A stretch of DNA of 64,000 nucleotides from Pseudoips prasinana (Eukaryota; Arthropoda; Insecta; Lepidoptera; Nolidae), in NCBI GenBank assembly GCA_951640165.1, contig OX621265.1:20907001-20971000 (forward strand), in the 5' to 3' direction. Below the pieces are notes generated by a model. The model was not told the DNA's origin. It searched no databases and saw only the letters and a list, made by a program, of their open reading frames with translations. Each line of letters opens with the position of its first letter. The first letter of the stretch is position 1. The translations under genes and the position numbers were made by a program. Positions 56,687 to 64,000 of the stretch are shown here, one piece after another.

Positions 56687-56871
56687 CTAGCTGTACCCCA
56701 CAATTTTACCCGCGTTAAACTTTATAAATACCTATGTGTTATTCGGATATAGAACCTATATTACTACAAATATTCATTAAAATCCGTCCGGCAGTTTTTG
56801 CCTGAAAGGTTAGCAAACATCCATACTCACAAACTTTAACATTTATAATATTAGTAATAGTTATAGTCCGT
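56687..56871 (-). mobile_element. Short Helitron-like element (minus)
   Basis: Starts CTAGctgtaccccacaattt and ends ttataatattagtaat. Diverged relative of 48166-48333. Confidence 0.65.
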
Positions 56872-56876
56872 GACAA

Positions 56877-57165
56877 TTTAAGCAAATGCTACATTATTTG
56901 ACCGTTGTAGCAAATGCTACATTATTTGACCGTTGTAGCAAATGCTACATTATTTGACGGTTGTAGCAAATGCTACATTATTTGACCGTTGTAGCAAACG
57001 CTACATTATTTGACCGTTGTAGCAAATGCTACATCGTCTGACTGTTGTAACAAATATTTAATTGTGAAATGCAATAATTCATTGAGAATTCATTGTTTGC
57101 CTGTTGTAGCAAATGCTACATTGTTTGACTGTTGTAACAAATTCTACCGGTTCTGTCTGTTGTAA
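56877..57165. repeat. 28-bp palindromic minisatellite, first half
   Basis: The unit gtagcaaatgctac plus a 14-nt linker attatttgaccgtt recurs at 56907, 56935, 56963, 56991 and 57019, exactly 28 bp apart, then degrades. Each unit carries the inverted repeat GTAGCA-AA-TGCTAC. It continues at 58071-58470. Confidence 0.9.
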
Positions 57166-58070
57166 TTTTTTTTTTTTTCTACCATAACGGCATGCAAAAT
57201 TACATAAACATTGTATATAAATCAGTAAAATTAAATGTCAAATTCAATATGTCATCTTGATATAGTCAAAAAATATTACAATTGTGACAAGCAAAAGTAA
57301 AACATAAATTAAATGAATTACATTAAATTATAAATTAATACTTTCAGCAATAACTATGTTAACAATCAAAAGTCCTACAAAGAATTATCGCTAAGGAAAT
57401 CATTAACAGAATAGTAACACTTTTCCACCAGTAGTTGAGTCAATTTCTTTTTAAAAATGTGTGTTGTGCCATCTTTTAAATTTTGGGGTATTTTATTATA
57501 TATAACGGGCCCCATTCGCAAAAGGCTCTTCCCTAATAGGGCCGTCTTGTAATTACCCGTATATAATTTATTTTTATATTGAGACCTTATTAGTGCCAGT
57601 CTTGACGTATGATCAACCCTAGATATAAATAGACTTTGATTCATTTTAACAAACAATGCCACTTTGAGAATATAAATTGATGGCAGAGTCAGAATTTTTA
57701 GGGTTCAAAACCAAGGCGCACAGCTATCTGTTGATGAAATTCCAGTCATTGATCTTATGCAATATTTTTGGGCTCTGAATAATCTTTCTCTTTCACTGCA
57801 GTTTTCCCAAAATACTACCCCGTATCTTAGGACTGAGGCAACCAGACCATGATAAGCTGCGATAATCGAGTTAATATTAATTTTCTTTGATAAGTTATAC
57901 AACATATACGCTGACTTGCTTAGTTTTTGACAGACTTCTTTTGCATGTGGTTTCCACGTCAATTGATTGTCAATAAATATACCGAGAAATTTTGCAATAT
58001 TTGTCTTGTCTACATTTTGTCCATTATACTTAATTGATAAGGTGTCAGGGTGGATGCGTTGGTGAAACAC
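57166..58070 (-). mobile_element. jockey/CR1-like LINE inserted in the minisatellite
   Basis: 5'-truncated. The T-run at 57166-57178 is its poly(A) tail. Minus frames read 'IAKFLGIFIDNQLTWKPHAK', 'SIIAAYHGLVASVLRYGVVF' and, after one stop, 'LTLPSIYILKVALFVKMNQS' and 'AYYSV'-like 'KCYYSVNDFLS'. This is the RT thumb and tail. Only one clear break, so fairly recent. Confidence 0.85.
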
Positions 58071-58470
58071 TGCACTGTTTGACCATTATAGCAAATGCTA
58101 CATTGTATGTCTATTGTAAAATATCCTACATTGTTTGACTGTTGTATCATATGCTACATTATTGAACTGTCGTAACAAATACTACATTTTCTGTCAGTTG
58201 TAACAAATGCTACATTGTTTGACTGGTGTAGCAAATGCTACATCGTTTAACTGTTGTATCATATGCTACATTATTTGGACTGTCGTAACAAATACTACAT
58301 TTATTGTCAGTAGTAACAAATGTTACATTGTTTGACTGGTGTAGCAAATGCTAATTTATTTGACTGGTGTAACAAATGCTACATTGTTGGATTGGTGTAG
58401 CAAATGCTACATTATTTGAATCTTGCATCAAATGCTACATTATTTGACTGTTGTAGCAAATGCTTATTAT
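58071..58470. repeat. 28-bp palindromic minisatellite, second half
   Basis: More diverged units (acaaatgctacattgtttga and variants) continue the array beyond the LINE. Confidence 0.85.
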
Positions 58471-58769
58471 TTTTGTTATAGCACTGATAATTCTACGATT
58501 TAGGACTCCTAAGAATAACAAAGTAAAAATTTTTAATATATTTTGTATGCCAAGTACTTACGTTTTAGCGTATTTCACAAACCTATGTTCTACAAGTTAT
58601 TCAGTTCATTATAACACACTATTTATGTTACATGCTGTACATTATATATTGCTTTAATTTTTCTCGAGGTTTCTGGAGTACTCAATTAACTAATCTCTAA
58701 TCGCTTATCATAATCTCTTATAGCTAACTACTCTTAATTTGCATATTATAAGGCTTAGGTAGTGTCAAC

Positions 58770-58950
58770 AATAGTTAGTGTCAGAGTTGCTCAAGCCGCC
58801 GGGTAGGCCCCGGCTATGGCTCCACCCGGAACAGGCTTAGAAATATATCCACTTGGGTGGTCACCCATCCATGGAAAGGCAAGACTAGGAACGCCTCGAA
58901 ATTTAATTAGTCTGGCCTGCCTGATCACTCTCCGCTTGTATCTTATAAAA
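58770..58950 (-). mobile_element. SINE-D copy (diverged)
   Basis: Contains agtgtcagagttgctcaagc and the reversed 5S-like block ggtggtcacccatccatgg. Confidence 0.6.
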
Positions 58951-59059
58951 CTGCGTTTGCGCACTCGCTCCTAATTCCATGGGAGGAGTAAGGCCGAGAT
59001 CATCATCATCCATGGGGAGAGGTCAGGCGCAGTACCGAGAGCTTTACATCCTAACTCCA

Positions 59060-60790
59060 GGCTTCCGGTAAGTAATAATGATATCGTCAAAATGGCTGAC
59101 CACATTAACACTACCAGTAAAGGTAGCCAATAAGTCAATATTAACGGTACATAAGCCGTAAATGATACTATGTTTAAAACAAGACAAAATAAAATAATCA
59201 GCCAATCTCACGTCACAATGGCTGAACAAATAACACTACCAGTAAAAGCTGATAAGTCATTAGTAACCATACATAATTCCAAAATGATATTATGTTTAAA
59301 CCAACGCAAAATAAAGTGATCAGCAAACCTGACGTCAAAATTGCTGACCACATTAATACTACCAGTAAAAGCTGCTAAGTCATTATTAACGGTACATAAG
59401 TCAAAAATGATACTATATTTAAACCAGGACAAAATAATGTGGTCAGCTAACCTGACGTCACAATGGTTAACCAACAATACCTGTAAAGGTAGCCGATAAG
59501 TCATTAGTACCCGTACATAAGTCCAAAATGATACCATGTTTAAACCAAGACAAAATAAGGGGGTCAGCCAACGTGACGTCACAATGGCTGACCACATTAA
59601 TACTACCAGTAAAGGTAGCCGATAAGTAATTATTAACGATACATATGTCGGAAATGATACTATGTTTAAACCATGACAAAACGAAGTGGTCAGCCAACAT
59701 GACGTCAAAAAAGCTGACCACATTAACAGTACAAGTAAAGGCTGATAAGTCATTATTGACGTTACATAGCACAAAAATGATACTATATTTAAAACATGAC
59801 AAAATAAACTGATCAGCCAACCTGACGTCAAAATTGCTGACCACATTAACACTACCAGTAAAGGCTGAAAAGTCATTATTGACGTTACATAGCACAAAAA
59901 TGATACTATATTTAAACCATGACAAAACAAAGTGATCAGCCAACCTGACGTCAAAATGGCTGACCACTTTAAAACTACCAGTAACGGTAGCCAATAAGTT
60001 ATTAGTAACTGTACATACATCGAAGATGATACTATATTTAAACCATGACAAAACCAAGTGGTCAGGCAACTTGACGTCAAAATTGCTGACCACATTAACA
60101 CTACCAGTAAAGGTAGCCAATAAGTCATTAGTAACTGTACATACATAGAAGATGACACTATTTAAACCATGACAAAACCAAGTGGTCAGGCAACTTGACG
60201 TCAAAATTGCTGACCACATTAACACTACCAGTAAAGGTAGCCAATAAGTCATTAGTAACTGTACATACATAGAAGATGACACTATTTAAACCATGACAAA
60301 ACCAAGTGGTCAGGCAACTTGACGTCAAAATTGCTGTCAACATGAAAACTACTAGTAAAGGCAGCAAATACGTAATGTATAATGTTACCTAAAACAAAAA
60401 TGATAGTACGATTAAACCATGAGAGGCTAACCTGACGTTACAATGACAGACCACATTAAATACGGGTAAAGGTAATAAATTAGTAACTAAGAACGGTAGT
60501 TAAGAAGAAAATGATATAATGTTTAAACTGGAAGAGAATAAAGTGCTCAGCTACCTAACGTCAAAATGGCTGATCCCATTGACACTATCAGTAAAGATAG
60601 CCAATAAGTAATTATTAACAGTACATAAGTCGAAAATGATACTATGTTTAAACCATTACAAAATAAAGTGTTCAACCAACCTGACGTCAAAATTGCTGAT
60701 CACATTAAAACAAAAATGATAGTACGATTATACCATGAGAGGCTAACCCGAGGTTACAATGGTAAAGGTAATAAATTAGTAATTAAGAAC
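59060..60790. repeat. Satellite-like array, about 124-bp units with TGACGTCA
   Basis: About 13 tandem units. The octamer or a one- to two-base variant starts at 59082, 59209, 59330, 59453, 59574, 59700, 59823, 59946, 60072, 60196, 60320, 60433, 60556 and 60682, spaced 113-127 bp. The two youngest junctions (60072-60320) are exactly 124 bp apart and the units there are virtually identical. Other constant blocks: accacattaacactaccagt and atgatactat.tttaaacca. Long minus-strand frames across it are by-products. Confidence 0.9.
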
Positions 60791-60816
60791 GGTACTTAAG
60801 AAGACAATGATTTAGG

Positions 60817-61262
60817 GCGGCTTGCACGAAATTTCGTTTAAATATATCTTAAACAAATTTAACTAAATATGTTAAAATCGATAAATGTGTTTAACATGAT
60901 TACGTTTAATGACCTCTTGCACGAAGCCGTTTCAAAACGCATTTAACTAAATGCGTTTATCGTGTCGGTATAGCAGTTCCCCTACATTTCGTTATAAGTA
61001 ACAAATTACACTATTTTTTAAATAAAAATTATGTTTTTCTGCGCGAAAGTGTGCGTAAATTGAATCCTCCATGTCATGGAAACATAACCTTTCAAAATTA
61101 ACGTCAATTTTTGCTAAACGCATTTAGCGGCGCTAAATAGCTATGCATTTGACAGCTCTCTAAACGCGTTTAGCGACTTATTTAGCATGGTGCGTTGCAA
61201 TGACTTAAACGTGAATTTTAATTGGATTTAAATAGTATTTAGTGCTATGGTGCAAGCCGCCC
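60817..61262. mobile_element. MITE inside the satellite array
   Basis: TIR GGGCGGCTTGCAC and its exact inverse, 446 bp apart, flanked by tta/ata. Array sequence (aatgat ... ataatgtttaaacc) resumes after it. Internal aacgcatttagc / gctaaatgcgtt pairs add hairpin potential. PIF/Harbinger-like by end type. Confidence 0.75.
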
Positions 61263-61369
61263 ATAATGTTTAAACCAGAAGCCAACTTAAAGTCAGAATG
61301 GCTAACAGCTTTATTCCTTCAATATATTCGATACAGCCAAGGTAGCAAATAAATTAATATATCTAGCAA

Positions 61370-61546
61370 AGACAGTCGCCTCGCCGCTTCGTGTCGCGGG
61401 TTCGAGTCCCGCGCCGGACAACTATTTGTGTGACCCATAAATAGTTGTTCTGAGTCTGGATGTGATTTGTGTCCGTCTATTATATGTTTGTAAAGTACCC
61501 CGCGACTCAGGGATTAGATTGTTTAGTGCGGGCGTTGTCTTTAAAA
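61370..61546 (+). mobile_element. SINE-E copy
   Basis: tRNA-like head gtcgcgggttcgagtcccgc, body ctatttgtgtgacccataaa and tail agtgcgggcgttgtcttt. Confidence 0.75.
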
Positions 61547-61865
61547 AAAATGTACTAAATAACAGCCATAGATATAAAGAGGTGAGGGTAAAACTATAAT
61601 TGGGATTGTCCGTGAAATTTCCAGTACGGAGTCAGGACGTACAACTAGCAGATCTGCGCCTGACCTCTCCCTGGTCCTGGTAACAATTATCTACGGTTGA
61701 AAACGCTTGCGCGTGCGCTTCAATATAGTTTTTGTTGCTAGAGTGAGTCTTGATTTTCGTGTAAGGCTTCGATTATAGTCCAAGCGTTTTATTAACGCGC
61801 AGTAGTTTTTAAAACAACATGTGGGCGCTAAAATCTGTCTTCGGCGAAGTTTTCAGTAACTTTTG

Positions 61866-62290
61866 AAGCATGGACACTCGCAACACCAGAGGAGCCGCTT
61901 GTACATTGCACATTGCATATATATATGTAGTATATATATTACTAGGTTAGAACTCTGTAGAATTGTCTGGAAGAAATCGCTATTATGCGATAAGACCGCC
62001 AATTGTACATTATTTTAAATATTAAGGTTATTTCCTGTAAACTTCTTTTTTATATGTTGTGCAATAAAGTGTATCTATCAATCTATTGCTGGCCTTTAAG
62101 AGAGGAATAAGCTCGCTTTTTTAAGGTGTAATTGACTCTAAAGAGTGGTGATATGGATGGAATTTCCACTTCTGACTAGAGGGTCTGTGGCGGTACGTTA
62201 GGCAGGTATAAGTTCGAATAATTCCTCAGAAGACTCCTCATGATAAATGCGGTAGAGGACACAGAAACACCACGTCTTTCCTACCTACCA
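61866..62290 (-). mobile_element. LINE fragment interrupted by a LINE 3' end
   Basis: The outer fragment matches 45850-46290 (gcggtagaggacacagaaac). The insert at about 61965-62088 is the ctggaagaaatcgct ... gcaataaagtgtatc LINE end, also seen at 55661-55788. Confidence 0.65.
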
Positions 62291-62299
62291 GAGATACTC

Positions 62300-62699
62300 C
62301 ACACAAGCGTTTTTTCGCCCAATTACAATTGACCATGTTCTTAGAATTTGGCTGCTACTTAAGAAGTTTTATCTGCGGATAATTGCAGTTTGCTGTGTGG
62401 TGATGGCGGAGAATATCAGAACCTAAAATTAGAACCAGAAGATTAGAACCTAAAATAAGTAGATATTTAATAAAACGTAAACTTAAGGACATACTGCTCG
62501 GCGAATGTGACACTGTTATCAGTGAGTTACATTCGCGCGATGCTGTGGATCGGCTAGTTTAAGATGCTTGAACTTGGATCGATCTAGATTAGCTGCTTTG
62601 TTCTAATTATGTTTTCTCTTTGTTGTGTTTTAGTTATAACGTAGATTTAAGATTTTATAATATTTAAGTATATATTACAATTGTGATATATACCATTAA
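62300..62699. other. Unassigned stretch
   Basis: Holds a short plus-strand frame near 62465 resembling a LINE tail ('IKRKLKDILLGECDTV'). Otherwise nothing recognised. Confidence 0.3.
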
Positions 62700-63016
62700 T
62701 CTATACAAATAAATAAAATTGGAGTGTCTGTTTGTAATATTGAAATAACCGGTTTTTACTACAGAAATGAATATATATACGGTACATACACGAAAATAGC
62801 ATTTTTTACAATTTTTGTCTGTCTGTCTGTTTGTTCCGGCTAATCTCTGAAACGGCTGGACCGATTTTGACGGGACTTTTATTGGCAGGTAGCTGATGTA
62901 ATAAGGAGTAAATTAGGCTACTTTTATTTTTGAAAAATTCATTTATTTTACTAAATAACAAAAAAAAAAACAAAATAAACTAATTAACACGCGGACGAAG
63001 TCGCGGGCACAGCTAG
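62700..63016 (+). mobile_element. Non-autonomous Helitron
   Basis: A|TCtatacaaataaataaaat ... gaagtcgcgggcacagCTAG|T, 317 bp, with the same 3' end type as the large Helitron at 13819-17062 (cgaagtcgcgggcacagcta). Confidence 0.85.
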
Positions 63017-63119
63017 TATTATATAAACGAGTGCGTCTCGCCAACAAGCTTTGTCACTTGGCGAGGAACAATTTAATTGTAAAAATGTAATTTTCTTTTA
63101 TGAATAAACGATTTAATAA

Positions 63120-63545
63120 AAAAAAACTTCACCCCATCCCATCCCGTAGGAGGCGCAGAAGTATACCCGAGGGAATATCTCCCAGAGGAAGGGCAGCAGC
63201 GTCTCTCTGAGTACTATGACTATGTTACTGCGATCGCCAACCCGTCTGCCAAGCGTGGCGATTATGGCATATTCCTCTAAGATGATTCTTGGGGGAGGCT
63301 TTTGTCCAGCAGTGGACTTCTTTTATGAAATTGCGGGTTCAAATCCCTGATCGGTCCAAAAAGCGATTAGACCAAAGTCTGGAGAATGGCGATAAAATCG
63401 TCGGTCTTGTACCATCGGATCATGAGAGTCAGAGAATCGAAAACGCATTTGATTATAAATGGCTAGACTCTATTAAGACTGTCAGACTCGACTTGGAGGC
63501 TATTAGAATGAAAAGACGACTATTGTGTATTGAACTTAATCTTCT
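63120..63545. mobile_element. Reversed gccataatcgccacgctt repeat, RTE end and SINE-C body
   Basis: 63120-63280 is the repeat reversed. 63285-63330 has 'LGEAFVQQWTS' of the RTE ORF2 end. 63337-63500 is SINE-C-like (atgagagtcagagaatcg). The 86-codon frame across them is not a gene. Confidence 0.55.
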
Positions 63546-63554
63546 GTAAATAGT

Positions 63555-63560
63555 TTTATT
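63555..63560 (-). terminator. Possible poly(A) signal for the cullin gene
   Basis: AATAAA on the minus strand about 300 nt past the stop. Its position fits a 3' UTR, but nothing else confirms it. Confidence 0.35.
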
Positions 63561-63684
63561 CTGTGGCGGCTGCTTAGAAAACGCAGTAACTATATTATAC
63601 ACAAGACGTGTATTCGCACCGGGTGTTAAAACGTCAATTTTACAAACCTGAGGACTGTTATATGTATTCTAAAACGTAATATTA

Positions 63685-63840
63685 CAGTTTTTAGCTCCGA
63701 CGCTTTTTTTAACGCCCGGAGTTTTTTTAGCTCCGGCGTTTTTTCGCATTTGATGATCGTTTAGCACCCGACATATTTTAGCGCCCGCTGTTTTAAGTGC
63801 TCGACGCTTTTTAGCGTCCGGCGTTAATTTAACGCCGATG
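63685..63840. repeat. Degenerate short tandem repeat in the cullin 3' UTR
   Basis: Variants of ttttagc(t/g)cc(g/c)gcg recur roughly every 16-25 bp (for example tttttagctccgacgc, ttttttagctccggcg, tttagcgtccggcg), alternating T-runs with CpG-rich cores. Confidence 0.6.
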
Positions 63841-63862
63841 TGAAATTTAAAGTTAAGCGGTT

Positions 63863-64000
<138 letters not shown>

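Noticed and set aside
59208..60282. Long minus-strand open frames (316 and 271 codons) with hydrophobic repeats
   Set aside because: They lie entirely in the 124-bp tandem array, overlap each other in different frames and change frame between units; repeat by-products, not genes.

Overview
The window looks like nuclear DNA of a moth or butterfly. It holds short coding exons scattered through long AT-rich introns packed with insect-type transposable elements (tRNA- and 5S-derived SINEs, RTE- and jockey/CR1-like LINE ends, Helitrons ending in a cacagCTAG tail, foldback MITEs). Many repeats have a lepidopteran look (the gtccactgctggacaaaggc motif, the accgcggggcacagctag tail), but this taxon call is from memory of such repeats, not from a search.

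Four host genes can be supported. (1) 452-10105 (+): the last eight exons of a fatty acyl-CoA reductase; the 5' part lies upstream of the window. (2) 17476-26319 (+): a complete two-exon HINT2-type histidine-triad hydrolase with a mitochondrial-type N-terminus, split by an 8.35-kb repeat-filled intron. (3) 42985-43029, 40526-40769 and 36499-36989 (-): exons of a secreted Ala/Pro-rich repeat protein, joined here by splice sites and matching phase. (4) 63863-64000 (-): the last 45 codons of a cullin, best matched to cullin-2. A possible short first coding exon of an unknown minus-strand gene lies at 12910-12943. I see no functional link between these genes and no operon-like organisation.

The rest is a dense record of transposition. 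Labels used below: SINE-A (tRNA-like head, cctagttggtagtgctcctg), SINE-B (head with tgggttcgattcccaccc), SINE-C (tctagcggtagcgtgttcac), SINE-D (5S rRNA-like head, taagcaactaggctcgcgg), SINE-E (gtcgcgggttcgagtcccgc), SINE-F (ggtagatggtgcaggttcga), R240 (a roughly 250-380 bp dispersed repeat ending aaaaacctttttta), MITE-1 (TIR accggctaagtcgcc). Layout: 0-10 kb FAR with SINEs close to splice acceptors; 10-13.8 kb mostly unique AT-rich; 13.8-17.1 kb a decayed Helitron with helicase remnants; 17.5-26.3 kb HINT2; 26.4-36 kb AT-rich DNA, several MITEs and LINE tails; 36.5-43 kb the structural gene with a nested element stack in its intron 2; 43-54 kb SINE, LINE and Helitron mosaics; 54-61 kb three different tandem arrays; 61-64 kb repeats leading to the cullin 3' end.

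The most notable observations are the structural-protein gene model, a roughly 124-bp tandem array carrying a TGACGTCA palindrome in nearly every unit, a MITE arm amplified five-fold at exactly 102 bp, a 28-bp palindromic minisatellite split by a LINE, a nearly perfect 165-bp inverted duplication, and several filled/empty insertion-site pairs visible inside the window.
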